In this document: positions 17,853-26,547 of the stretch, in pieces | Layout: each line of letters starts with the position of its first letter | Position numbering within the stretch: position 1 is the stretch's first letter | NCBI GenBank assembly: GCA_016711265.1 | Contig: JADJTI010000001.1 | Coordinates: forward strand, 620,001-684,000 | Direction of reading: 5' to 3' | Length of the DNA stretch: 64,000 nt | Source: Austwickia sp. | Lineage (GTDB): Bacteria > Actinomycetota > Actinomycetes > Actinomycetales > Dermatophilaceae | Translations under genes and position numbers: made by a program | The notes under the pieces: model-generated | Databases searched by the model: none | The model's input: the letters and a program-made list of their open reading frames with translations, nothing else | Told to the model about the DNA's origin: nothing

Positions 17853-18926
17853 GTGAGCGTCGTACCCGAGGGTCGTCGGCTGCTGCGCGTCGAAGCGCGC
17901 AACGCGGCGACCCCGATCGAACGCAAGCCCGCCTGGATCAGGACCACCGCCACCATGGGGCCGCGGTACACCCAGATGCAGACCATGGTGGCCGACGAGG
18001 GCTTGCACACGGTGTGCCAGGAGGCCCGCTGCCCGAACATCTTCGAATGCTGGGAGGATCGCGAGGCGACCTTCCTGATCGGCGGCGAGGTCTGCACCCG
18101 GCGGTGCGACTTCTGCGACATCGCCACCGGCAAGCCCGCTCCCCTCGATGAGGACGAACCACGCCGGGTCGCCGAGTCGGTGGCCAGCCTGGGGCTTCGG
18201 TACGCCACCGTCACCGGTGTCGCCCGCGATGACCTGCCGGACGGCGGAGCGGGGCTGTATGCCGACACCATCAGGGAGATTCACCACCGCAACCCGCACA
18301 CCGGTGTCGAGATCCTCCCTCCCGACTTCGGCGGACGCCCGGAATTGGTCGGCGCGGTGATTGACGCGCGTCCCGAGGTCTTTGCCCACAACCTGGAGAC
18401 GGTGCCGCGGATCTTCAAGCGGATCCGGCCGGCCTTCGACTACCAGCGCTCGCTGTCGGTGTTGTCGCAGGCGCACGCCGCCGACCTGGTCACCAAATCC
18501 AACCTCATCCTGGGCATGGGGGAACACGAAACAGAGATCGAGACGGCCCTGCGCGATCTGCGGGGCGTCGGCTGCGACATCGTGACGATCACCCAATATC
18601 TGCGCCCGTCGACGCTGCACCACCCGATCCAGCGGTGGGTCACCCCCGAGGAGTTCGTGCACTGGGCGGGCGTGGCCCGGGAGCTGGGGTTCGCCGGTGC
18701 CATGTCGGGACCGCTGGTGCGGTCCTCCTACCGCGCCGGCCGGCTGTGGGCACAAGCGGTACGCCGGTCGGGCCGCAGCGTGCCTGAGGGGCTGCGCGAG
18801 GTGGCCGAGCGTGAGTACACTCCGGCACGCCAGGAAGCCGGCAACCTCCTTCAGCGCCGCCCACTCGGCACGCCCGGCACGCCCAGCGAACCGCCCGTAT
18901 TCCCCACCCCGTCCGCCACCAGTTAG
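17853..18926 (+). CDS. lipA: Lipoyl synthase (radical SAM)
   Basis: Inserts two sulfur atoms into octanoyl-lipoyl domains using S-adenosylmethionine and two iron-sulfur clusters. The auxiliary-cluster cysteines are in CQEARCPNIFEC and the radical SAM cluster motif CTRRCDFC is at about residues 81-88. The C-terminal GPLVRSSYRAG holds the conserved RSSY serine that ligates the auxiliary cluster. The GTG at 17853 is chosen for CAGGAGCC upstream; the open frame runs back to 17730 but that region is the intergenic space after lipB. 357 residues. A DUF4191 gene follows 13 bases later. Confidence 0.95.
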   Translation: MSVVPEGRRLLRVEARNAATPIERKPAWIRTTATMGPRYTQMQTMVADEGLHTVCQEARCPNIFECWEDREATFLIGGEVCTRRCDFCDIATGKPAPLDEDEPRRVAESVASLGLRYATVTGVARDDLPDGGAGLYADTIREIHHRNPHTGVEILPPDFGGRPELVGAVIDARPEVFAHNLETVPRIFKRIRPAFDYQRSLSVLSQAHAADLVTKSNLILGMGEHETEIETALRDLRGVGCDIVTITQYLRPSTLHHPIQRWVTPEEFVHWAGVARELGFAGAMSGPLVRSSYRAGRLWAQAVRRSGRSVPEGLREVAEREYTPARQEAGNLLQRRPLGTPGTPSEPPVFPTPSATS

Positions 18927-18939
18927 GACCGCCCTCGAT

Positions 18940-19689
18940 ATGGCACGTCAATCCAGCGGAGCCGACGCCGACCCGAAGCCGGCCAGCAAGCGTGGCCGGA
19001 TCAGACAGCGGTTCGGGCAGATCAAACAGGTCTACGAGATGACCCGCCGGTTCGACCGGATGATCGGCTGGTGGCTGCTCGGCACGTTGGTCGGGGTGAC
19101 CGCCCTGGGGGTGCTCATCGGGGGCGCGTTCGGGCACCCCATCTACGGGGGCTTCGTCGCGTTTCCGTTGGCGCTCTTGGCGGCAACGTTCTTGTTGTCC
19201 AAGCGGGCGGAGAAGGCGGCGTACGGCGCCATTGAAGGTCAGCCGGGTGCAGCCGGGGCGGCGCTGCAGGGCCTGAAGAAGGGGTGGGCGTACGAGCAGC
19301 AGCCGGTCGCCGTCGATTCCGGACGGTCGACGAGCATGACGGACGCGGCGCTGGTGTTCCGAGCCGTCGGGAAGCCGGGCGTCGTTCTGGTCGCCGAGGG
19401 CCCTCCCGGGCGGGCGACCAAGCTGCTCAACAACGAGCGGCGCAAGGTGCAGCGACTCATCCCCAACGTTCCGGTGACGGTGTTCCGGGTGGGTACCGGC
19501 GACGGTGAGAACGTCGTGACCCCCCGCGAGCTGACCGCGCGCATGGGCAAGCTCAAGGCGCAACTGACCAAGGAGGAGATCACCGCGGTCAACAAGCGCC
19601 TCGCATCGCTGACCTCTCTGCGGCCACCGGTCCCTCAAGGCATCGATCCTCAGCGGATCAAGTCGATGGGTCGCCAGCAACGCCGATGA
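18940..19689 (+). CDS. DUF4191 family membrane protein
   Basis: 249-residue protein of the actinobacterial DUF4191 family, function unknown. A basic N-terminus (RIRQRFGQIKQVYEMTRRFD) leads to two membrane segments at about residues 43-65 and 70-90, followed by a cytoplasmic domain with a conserved stretch GPPGRATKLLNNERRKVQRL and a basic C-terminus. The location immediately after lipA is conserved in actinobacteria, which is the main support for the family call apart from the sequence itself. Start ATG at 18940; likely cotranscribed with lipA. Confidence 0.85.
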   Translation: MARQSSGADADPKPASKRGRIRQRFGQIKQVYEMTRRFDRMIGWWLLGTLVGVTALGVLIGGAFGHPIYGGFVAFPLALLAATFLLSKRAEKAAYGAIEGQPGAAGAALQGLKKGWAYEQQPVAVDSGRSTSMTDAALVFRAVGKPGVVLVAEGPPGRATKLLNNERRKVQRLIPNVPVTVFRVGTGDGENVVTPRELTARMGKLKAQLTKEEITAVNKRLASLTSLRPPVPQGIDPQRIKSMGRQQRR

Positions 19690-19739
19690 GACCGCCGCAG
19701 AGCCGCTGAGATCGCGGGCGGCGCGGGCCCTACGACCGC

Positions 19740-20210
19740 CTATCGAATCCGGCGGATCGCCGTACCGGCTGCTCGATCGTGCATGCCCCGCTCGTCGGAG
19801 TCCCAGATCAGCGGCGGCACCGCCAAGCAGAGCAACACCGAACGCACCAGGGCCGCCAGCGGGCCGGCGTACCCTCCCCCGACCCGTTGGACCTGGAGTC
19901 CGAGCAGCCGGTGCCCGATGGTGGACCCTGCCGTGCCCACCAGGACGAGGTTCATCACACCGAAGATCAGCAGGGGTTTGAACGACTCACCACCGCCGCC
20001 GGAGCCGAGCCGGAAACCCCACAGGCCGGTGGCGATGACGATGCTCAGGGCCCAGTCCACGGCCAATGCCACCAGGCGTCGACCCGGGTTCGCGATCGAG
20101 CCCGGGCCTGACTCGGGGTATCCCAGGCGCCGGCCCGGGTACCGTGGCGCCCCGTCGTCGGTGCCTTCCGCCCGACCCGACTCCGGCCCCGGTTCCGCAC
20201 GCGCGCCCAT
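19740..20210 (-). CDS. RDD family membrane protein
   Basis: 156-residue protein with a hydrophilic N-terminus rich in Gly/Pro/Glu, then the RDD-like pattern: NPGRRLVALAVDWALS (Arg and Asp of the motif), a second membrane segment LLIFGVMNLVLVG, STIGHRLLGLQV, and a third segment LVRSVLLCLAVPPLIW, ending DRAAGTAIRRI. The start at 20210 is the first Met before the conserved region; the frame extends further to 20465 but that would cover the glnA control region. Function of RDD proteins is mostly unknown. Convergent with the DUF4191 gene and divergent from glnA, an order common in actinobacteria. Confidence 0.85.
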   Translation of the reverse strand: MGARAEPGPESGRAEGTDDGAPRYPGRRLGYPESGPGSIANPGRRLVALAVDWALSIVIATGLWGFRLGSGGGGESFKPLLIFGVMNLVLVGTAGSTIGHRLLGLQVQRVGGGYAGPLAALVRSVLLCLAVPPLIWDSDERGMHDRAAGTAIRRIR

Positions 20211-20364
20211 CCCCCCAGCGTAGTGACCCTGACGTCGGGTGAGCGCGGATGAAAGTTCGGTGAACCACGGCCGAACCCGGGGCACCGACCAGTGCCGGCA
20301 GGGGCCCCGGTACGTGGCGACGACCCCACCGGTGTGGCCTGGACCACGCCGGATGCACGCTCTC

Positions 20365-20402
20365 GTAACACGCGGGAAACACTCGGGTGATCGGCGGGAA
20401 AC
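20365..20402 (+). promoter_or_regulatory. GlnR box upstream of glnA
   Basis: The segment reads GTAAC-n6-GAAAC-n6-GTGAT-n6-GAAAC, i.e. two consecutive a/b sites with exact six-base spacing, which matches the actinobacterial GlnR operator consensus gTnAc-n6-GaAAc. It lies 74 bases before the glnA start. Predicts nitrogen-dependent control of glnA by GlnR. Confidence 0.85.
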
Positions 20403-20476
20403 GCGCGGCACGTAGGTTGGAGCCGAATCACGCCGAGGCACCCGTCGGGTCCGCGGTCCGCGCACAGGAGGTATGA

Positions 20477-21901
20477 GTGTTCTCCCAGCCCGAAGAGGTC
20501 ATCGATTTCATCACGACGCACGATGTCAAGTTCGTCGATATCCGGTTCTGCGATCTGCCGGGCGTCATGCAGCACTTCAACGTGCCGGCGCAGACCATCG
20601 ACATGGACTTCTTCACCGTCGGCCAGGCCTTCGACGGCAGTTCGATCCGCGGCTTCCAGGCCATTCACGAGTCGGACATGAAGCTGCTCCCGGACGTGAA
20701 GACCGCCTACCTCGACCCCTTCCGGGCCGAGAAGACGCTGATCATGAACTTCTCGATCGTCGACCCGTTCACCGACGAGCCCTACAGCCGTGACCCGCGC
20801 AACATCGCGGCGAAGGCGGAGGCGTACCTGCAGATCACCGGAATCGCCGACACGGCGTACTTCGGTGCCGAGGCTGAGTTCTTCGTCTTCGACGACATTC
20901 GTTTCCAGACCAGCGCCCAGGCGAGCTTCTACTACATCGACGCGGTGGAGGCGGACTGGAACAGCGGCCGGGAATACCCCGAGGGCAACAAGGGGTACAA
21001 GACGCGCAAGAAGGGCGGGTATTTCCCGGTGCCGCCCGTGGACCATTTCGCCGACATGCGCGACCGGATGTGCCTGGTCCTGGACCAGGTGGGTCTGGAG
21101 GTCGAGCGGGCTCACCACGAGGTCGGCAGCGCGGGTCAGCAGGAGATCAACTACAAGTTCAACACCCTGCTGCACTCCGGCGACGACATGATGAAGTTCA
21201 AGTACGTGATCAAGAACGTTGCCTGGGACGGCGGCAAGTCCGCGACCTTCATGCCGAAGCCGATCTTCGGGGACAACGGATCCGGAATGCACACCCACCA
21301 GTCCTTGTGGAAGGACGGCAAGCCGCTGTTCTACGACGAGCAGGGGTACGGCGGCCTGTCTGACCTCGCTCGGTGGTACATCGGCGGCCTGTTGCGGCAT
21401 GCCCCCAGCCTGCTGGCCTTCACCAACCCGACGGTGAACTCCTATCACCGCCTGGTGCCCGGCTACGAGGCACCCGTCAACCTGGTGTATTCGGCGCGTA
21501 ACCGCTCGGCGTGTATCCGTATTCCGATCGCGGGGACATCACCGAAGGCCAAGCGCATCGAGTTCCGTATTCCGGACCCGTCGGCCAACCCCTATCTGGC
21601 CTTCGCGGCCCAGCTCATGGCCGGGCTCGACGGCATCCGCAACCGCATCGAGCCGCCGGAGCCGATCGACAAGGACCTGTACGAGCTGCCGCCGGACGAG
21701 CACGCCGAGATCGCGCAGGTCCCCGGCTCCTTGCCGGAGGTGTTGGACGCTCTCGAAGCCGACCACGATTACCTCCTGGAAGGCGACGTGTTCACCGAGG
21801 ATCTGATCGCGACCTGGATCGACTGGAAGCGGAAGAACGAAGTGGACCCGATTCGTTTCCGCCCACACCCGCACGAGTTCGAGATGTACTACGACATCTG
21901 A
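20477..21901 (+). CDS. glnA: Type I glutamine synthetase
   Basis: Makes glutamine from glutamate and ammonia; dodecameric GSI-beta type. 474 residues. Seen: FDGSSIRGF near the N-terminus, metal-site segments GAEAEFFVFD and NGSGMHTHQS, and the active-site region NRSACIRIP. The adenylylation site is present as DKDLYELPPDE with Tyr402, so activity should be switched by GlnE. GTG at 20477 is chosen for AGGAGG seven bases upstream. A GlnR-type operator lies in the 266-base upstream region. The stop codon is followed within ten bases by the poly-G tract, so its natural terminator cannot be seen. Confidence 0.97.
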   Translation: MFSQPEEVIDFITTHDVKFVDIRFCDLPGVMQHFNVPAQTIDMDFFTVGQAFDGSSIRGFQAIHESDMKLLPDVKTAYLDPFRAEKTLIMNFSIVDPFTDEPYSRDPRNIAAKAEAYLQITGIADTAYFGAEAEFFVFDDIRFQTSAQASFYYIDAVEADWNSGREYPEGNKGYKTRKKGGYFPVPPVDHFADMRDRMCLVLDQVGLEVERAHHEVGSAGQQEINYKFNTLLHSGDDMMKFKYVIKNVAWDGGKSATFMPKPIFGDNGSGMHTHQSLWKDGKPLFYDEQGYGGLSDLARWYIGGLLRHAPSLLAFTNPTVNSYHRLVPGYEAPVNLVYSARNRSACIRIPIAGTSPKAKRIEFRIPDPSANPYLAFAAQLMAGLDGIRNRIEPPEPIDKDLYELPPDEHAEIAQVPGSLPEVLDALEADHDYLLEGDVFTEDLIATWIDWKRKNEVDPIRFRPHPHEFEMYYDI

Positions 21902-21906
21902 TCCAG

Positions 21907-22035
<129 letters not shown>

Positions 22036-22085
22036 CCCCGCCGTACCCCCTGCCGGTGAGCGGCCAGGTAGGCCATCATGACGAC

Positions 22086-23699
22086 ATGAGACGCACGGGT
22101 ACTCCGGCTCTGGTGGGCGGATTGGCGGTCGGCGGCCTCGCGCTCTGGTGGGTTCGTGGGGGGGCGGGTTCCCGCAGACGTCTGCGGCGCACTACGGTAC
22201 GCGACATGGCACAACTTATCCCGATGTCCCCGAGCGACTTCACGTGGCTCCAGATGGACCGCCCGACCAACCTGATGTTGGTCCGATGCCTGATGTGGTA
22301 CGCCGGTGATCTCGACATCGACGAGCTCCGCCGGGTACACGTCGAGCGCATGGTCGACCAGTACGAGGTGTTCAAGCAGCGCGCTGTGAACGATGACGGC
22401 CGCTGGTACTGGCAGCCCGTTGACGACTTCGACATCAACCGTCACATCTACGAGGTCAAGCTCCCCGGCGAGGGGGACCGGGCGGCGATGTTGGACTACG
22501 TAGCCACCACATTGCCGGAGCAGTTCGACTTCGACCACCCGCTGTGGAACCTGGAGATCTTCCGCGGCGTGACCGGCCTCGCGGACGAGCCGGTGACCGT
22601 CATCTGGCAGCGGTTCCACCACGCCATGATGGACGGCATCCGGATGGTACAACTCCTGGTGCACCTGCACGACTTCGAGGGCGACACCGAGGCCGTGCTC
22701 CCGGGCGCGGTCGGCCGTACCGCCAAGGAACGGGGCAGGCTGGAGGGTGGTCTGCATACCCTGCGGCGCGGCGCCGACGAGGCGGTCGACATCGCCAAGC
22801 ACGTGGCCAAGGGCACCAGCCATCTGCCATACGCCTTCGTGCAGCACCTGCGCCACGGTGAACTGGGCAACGACCTCAAGGTTTTCGTGCACCCCTCCCG
22901 GATCATCAACGCCTTCGAACGCCTCGGGGAGATCGACAACAAGCTGCTCAACACGACGGGTGAGCTGGCTCGTCTGATCACCTCCCCGCACGAGTCCCGC
23001 AAGGCCGTCTGGTCCAGCCCGCCCGTGGTCGGCAAGCGCATCGAGTTCATCGACGGCATGGAGTTGTCCGCCGTCCGCGAGTTCGGCAAGCGCCACCGGG
23101 CCACGTTCAACGACGTCATGCTGGCCATCGTCTCCAAGGCCCTCACCCACTACTTGGAGGATCAGGGCACCCCCATCGAGGAGGTGCACTGGATGGTGCC
23201 GGTGTCGCTGACACCGATCGACCCGGGCCTGCCCCGCGAGCTGGGCAACGACTTCGCCTTGGTGTTCCTGGCCATGCCGCTGGGCATCAGCAACTGGGCG
23301 GATCTGTTGGATGCGATCCGGGAGCGTTCGGCTCGGCTCAAGAACAGCCAGGAACCGACCATCGCCCACGAGCTGCAGCGCGTCATGGCGCGTTTCCCGA
23401 AGAAGCTCTCGGTCGGCATGACGAACCTGTTCGCCAGCAAGACCGTCGGCGTGCTCACCAACGTTCCTGGGCCGAAGCAGCCGATGCTCATGGCCGGGGC
23501 AGAGGCTCTCGGCTGGATCGGTTTCGTGCCGACCAGCGGCGACGAGCCGCTCGGTATCTGCGTCTTCAGCTACAACGACAAGGTGTTCGTAGGGGTCACC
23601 ACCGACGCCCACGCGATCCCGGACCCCGACCGTGTCGCCGATCTGATCAAGTTCTACTACGACGACATGGAGTCCACCCTGGCACCCAAGGACGCCTGA
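22086..23699 (+). CDS. Wax ester synthase / diacylglycerol acyltransferase (WS/DGAT)
   Basis: Esterifies acyl-CoA with a fatty alcohol or diacylglycerol to make storage lipid. The catalytic motif HHAMMDG is at about residues 178-184, and the protein shows the usual segments PLWNLEIF, NDVMLAIVSKAL, PVSLTPI, NDFALVFLAMPL and NVPGPKQPM. 537 residues from the ATG at 22086; this start gives an N-terminal hydrophobic segment (ALVGGLAVGGLALWW) not usual in the family, while the family core begins at MAQLIPMSPSD (22206). No good ribosome site is visible for either start, and the poly-G tract 50 bases upstream makes the 5' region uncertain. An acyl-CoA-binding protein gene follows. Confidence 0.88.
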   Translation: MRRTGTPALVGGLAVGGLALWWVRGGAGSRRRLRRTTVRDMAQLIPMSPSDFTWLQMDRPTNLMLVRCLMWYAGDLDIDELRRVHVERMVDQYEVFKQRAVNDDGRWYWQPVDDFDINRHIYEVKLPGEGDRAAMLDYVATTLPEQFDFDHPLWNLEIFRGVTGLADEPVTVIWQRFHHAMMDGIRMVQLLVHLHDFEGDTEAVLPGAVGRTAKERGRLEGGLHTLRRGADEAVDIAKHVAKGTSHLPYAFVQHLRHGELGNDLKVFVHPSRIINAFERLGEIDNKLLNTTGELARLITSPHESRKAVWSSPPVVGKRIEFIDGMELSAVREFGKRHRATFNDVMLAIVSKALTHYLEDQGTPIEEVHWMVPVSLTPIDPGLPRELGNDFALVFLAMPLGISNWADLLDAIRERSARLKNSQEPTIAHELQRVMARFPKKLSVGMTNLFASKTVGVLTNVPGPKQPMLMAGAEALGWIGFVPTSGDEPLGICVFSYNDKVFVGVTTDAHAIPDPDRVADLIKFYYDDMESTLAPKDA

Positions 23700-23783
23700 G
23701 GACGTCCGCCTGGACACGCTGTGGCTTGGGCCGCATCGGGTTCGCTACGGTGGGCGCACGCGACCCCGCTTCAAGGAGAACAC

Positions 23784-24035
23784 ATGCCTAGCGCTGAACT
23801 AGAGCAAGCCGCCGAGGCCGTCACCAATCTGCCAAAGGACCCCGGCCAGGACACCAAGCTGAGGCTCTACGCGCTGTACAAGCAGGCCACCACCGGTGAC
23901 GTGCGGGGCGAGCGCCCCGGATTCATGGACTTCGCCGGACGGATGAAGTACGACGCCTGGGCCAAGCAGAAGGGCAAGTCCCAGGACGAGGCGGAGACCG
24001 AGTACATCGCCTTGGTGAACGAGCTCACCGGCTGA
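23784..24035 (+). CDS. Acyl-CoA-binding protein
   Basis: 83-residue protein matching the ACBP fold throughout: LRLYALYKQATTGDV, ERPGFMDFAGRMKYDAW and the helix-4 pattern SQDEAETEYIALVNEL. These include the Tyr and Lys residues that bind the CoA 3'-phosphate and acyl thioester in eukaryotic ACBPs. The ATG at 23784 has AAGGAG upstream. It follows the WS/DGAT gene by 84 bases on the same strand, so it probably presents acyl-CoA to that enzyme or buffers the pool; this is inference. ACBPs are scattered in bacteria and most bacteria lack one. Confidence 0.9.
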   Translation: MPSAELEQAAEAVTNLPKDPGQDTKLRLYALYKQATTGDVRGERPGFMDFAGRMKYDAWAKQKGKSQDEAETEYIALVNELTG

Positions 24036-24081
24036 GCGTCGGAGACCGGAGACACCACCGGCGATCGGCCGGGAATCGATC

Positions 24082-24115
24082 GGGAGGGGGTCGGCGACAC
24101 CGCCGGCCCCCTCCC
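24082..24115. terminator. Bidirectional hairpin terminator
   Basis: A 15-base stem (GGGAGGGGGTCGGCG against CGCCGGCCCCCTCCC, one G-T pair) with a four-base loop, between the ACBP gene and the convergent response-regulator gene. No strong T-tract follows on either side, as is usual for high-GC terminators. Confidence 0.75.
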
Positions 24116-24119
24116 GTCG

Positions 24120-24815
24120 TCATCGCCAATGAAAGAGAATCTCCGGGCGCCCGGAACCCCCCACCCGTTGGGTACGCGCGGCCAGCCCGCAATCGCACAG
24201 ATGCTGCAGGTAGCGACGTGCGGTCACCCGGGAGACCCCGAGCACCGCGGCAACCGCCGAGGCGGACATCCCCCCGGGAGGCTGCGGCGAGCGCAGCGCG
24301 CCCACCACCTGGTCGAGCAGGTCCGTGCTGAGACCTTTGACCGGCGGCGGATGCGACGCCGGTGGCCGGTGCAGGTCCCACAGCATCGCATCGAGGCGCC
24401 CTTGCTGTGCGCAATCGAGCGCCGCCAACCCCGCCCGGTAGGACCGGTAGGCATCGAGCCGCTCGCGCAGGTCCGCGTACGAGAAGGGCTTGAGGAGGTA
24501 CCCGACGATGCCCAGGCTGACGGCCCCCCGCACCAGCTCCACCTCCCGGGCCGCCGTGATGGTCAGTACGTCGACCGGGTGAGCGGCCGACCGGAGCGCC
24601 CGGACGATGTCCAAGCCGTTCCCGTCGGGCAGGTGCAGATCCAGCAGCACCAGATCGACGTGGCGTCCCCCCAGGACCCGCACCGCCTCCCGCACCGTCC
24701 CCACCGTCGCGGCGAGCGCAAACCCGGGGGTGCGCTCGACGTACGTGCTGTGCGCTGCGGCCACCGTGGGTTCGTCGTCGACCACCAGTACCCTGAGGTC
24801 CGCCTGGGCGGTCAC
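24120..24815 (-). CDS. CitB/DcuR-family response regulator
   Basis: Receiver domain at residues 8-125: acidic pocket VVDDEP, phospho-acceptor Asp59 in DLVLLDLHLPDG, Thr in TITA and Lys in YLLKPF. The C-terminal half has an unusual helix-turn-helix, ASAVAAVLGVSRVTARRYLQHL, matching the CitB/DpiA/DctR type that controls carboxylate uptake genes. GTG at 24815 overlaps the kinase stop codon by four bases (GTGA), so the two are translationally coupled. The longer frame upstream lies inside the kinase gene. Expected target: the divergent GntP-type permease gene. Confidence 0.92.
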   Translation of the reverse strand: MTAQADLRVLVVDDEPTVAAAHSTYVERTPGFALAATVGTVREAVRVLGGRHVDLVLLDLHLPDGNGLDIVRALRSAAHPVDVLTITAAREVELVRGAVSLGIVGYLLKPFSYADLRERLDAYRSYRAGLAALDCAQQGRLDAMLWDLHRPPASHPPPVKGLSTDLLDQVVGALRSPQPPGGMSASAVAAVLGVSRVTARRYLQHLCDCGLAARTQRVGGSGRPEILFHWR

Positions 24816-26455
24816 GGCGCACCGCCCGACACCGGCTCCGACGCGGGGCCCGGCACGAGGCCCGGCACGGGTCCCGACGCTGGGATCCGTACGGTGAAGA
24901 CCGCGCCCGGGCCGGCGGTGACGTCCACTCCCCCGCCCAGCCGGGTGGCGGTCTGTTGCACCAAGGCCAACCCGATGCCCCGCCCACCCGGGCCGGTGCT
25001 GTCCTTGGTGGACCACCCCCGGCGGAACGCCTCGCGGGTGGTCGACTCCGCCAAGCCCGGTCCGGTGTCGGCCACCGTCAGCACGAGGTCGGTGCCGTCG
25101 TCCTGCGCATCGATGGTGATCGTGCGCTCGAGCTGGGCCGGCACGCCGCGCAGCGACTCCATCGCGTTGTCGAGCAGGTTGCCGACGATGGTGACCGCGT
25201 CGTACGACGAAAGCCGTCCGGTCGGCAGATTCGCCTCGGGATCCAGCACCAGATCGATCCCGAGTTCGGCCGCCTGGGCGGTCTTGCCGAGCACCAGGGC
25301 CGCCACCGCCGGGTCCGGAAAGGCCTCCACCACGGCGTCCCGGCGACGCGCGGTCGCCTGCAGGTCCGCCGTACCGAACTGGACGGCCTCGTGCGGCTGA
25401 CCCATCTCGATCAGGGTGATCACGGTGTGCAGCCGGTTCGCGGCCTCGTGGGCCTGGGCGTGCAGGGCCTGGGAGAGGCTGTCCGCCACGCCCAGCCGGT
25501 CGGTGAGTTCCTCCAACTCCGTCCGGTCACGCAAGGTGGTGAGCGTTCCCACGGGCCGTCCGTGCCGGCGTACCTGGCTGGAGGAGACCAGCAGAACGCG
25601 CCCCGAGCTGGCATGTTGCTCGTCCACGTGGCGACCACCGCAGACCAGCATGGCGGTCAACGACGGTGACAGTCCGAGGTCCTCGACCCGGCGCCCCACG
25701 TCCGCCGACGAAAGCCCCAGCAGCCGGGCGGCTTCGGCGTTGAGCACCTGAAGGTGCCCGGCCTCGTCGACGATCACCAGCCCTTCGCGGACGGCGTGTA
25801 GCACGGCCTCGTGGTGATCGTGCAGCCGGCGGAGGTCTTGAGCGCCCAGGCCGAGGGTCTGACGGCGTACCCGGGCTGCGAGGAACCAGGTCCCCAGGCC
25901 GGACAGCACCGCAACCGCGGCCGTCCAGGTCAGCACGTCCCCCAGCAGTGCCCGCAGCGCCTCCTCGACCCGGGTCCGGCGCACCCCCACCGCGACCAAC
26001 CCGCGCACCGAACCGTCCTGGATCACCGGCACAACGGCCCGGGTGGAGCGGCCCAACGTCCCCTCGTAGTCCTCGACGATCTCCCCGCCGGCGCGGGCCG
26101 CGTCGATCGATCCCCGGTAACGCCCCCCGACCTCGGCCTGCGTGGGATGGGTGAACCGGACCCCCTCGGTGGTCATCACGACAACGAAATCGGTGTCGGT
26201 ACGGCGTCGCTCACGTTCGGCGAGATCGCGCAGGGAACGGGCGGGATCGGTCGTGGCCAACCCCTGCAGCACGTCGTCGGTGGCCGCCAGGGCCCGGGCG
26301 ACGTGCAGCACGCGGGTCCGGGTGATCTCTTCGACGCGACGGTCGGCCTCGCGGTAGGCCATCAGCATCGAGACGGCGACGACAAGCAGCGCAACGAAAG
26401 CCTGGACGGTCAGCACCTGTGCCGCCAGGCTCCACCGGGACGACCGTGGAAACAC
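24812..26455 (-). CDS. CitA/DcuS/DctB-family sensor histidine kinase
   Basis: Membrane sensor: first membrane segment VLTVQAFVALLVVAVSMLM, an extracellular PAS-like (CitAP) domain with the family motif GVRFTHPTQAEVGGRY, a second segment VLTWTAAVAVLSGLGTWFL, a cytoplasmic PAS domain (EGLVIVDEAGHLQVLN), the H-box QAHEAANRLHTVITLIEMG with the phosphorylated His, and an ATPase domain (NLLDNAMES, DTGPGL, GRGIGLALV). The kinase-type H-box identifies the citrate/C4-dicarboxylate sensor family. Start uncertain: GTG at 26455 or 26464; the frame extends to 26527 without support. Cotranscribed with the response regulator. Confidence 0.9.
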   Translation of the reverse strand: MFPRSSRWSLAAQVLTVQAFVALLVVAVSMLMAYREADRRVEEITRTRVLHVARALAATDDVLQGLATTDPARSLRDLAERERRRTDTDFVVVMTTEGVRFTHPTQAEVGGRYRGSIDAARAGGEIVEDYEGTLGRSTRAVVPVIQDGSVRGLVAVGVRRTRVEEALRALLGDVLTWTAAVAVLSGLGTWFLAARVRRQTLGLGAQDLRRLHDHHEAVLHAVREGLVIVDEAGHLQVLNAEAARLLGLSSADVGRRVEDLGLSPSLTAMLVCGGRHVDEQHASSGRVLLVSSSQVRRHGRPVGTLTTLRDRTELEELTDRLGVADSLSQALHAQAHEAANRLHTVITLIEMGQPHEAVQFGTADLQATARRRDAVVEAFPDPAVAALVLGKTAQAAELGIDLVLDPEANLPTGRLSSYDAVTIVGNLLDNAMESLRGVPAQLERTITIDAQDDGTDLVLTVADTGPGLAESTTREAFRRGWSTKDSTGPGGRGIGLALVQQTATRLGGGVDVTAGPGAVFTVRIPASGPVPGLVPGPASEPVSGGAP

Positions 26456-26547
26456 TATGACCACAACGATGCCAGGGGTTGGCCCGCAGCGAGAAGGTTG
26501 GCCCACCAACGCCGCCTGGCGCGTCACCGGTAAAGGAGCCCATCCCC

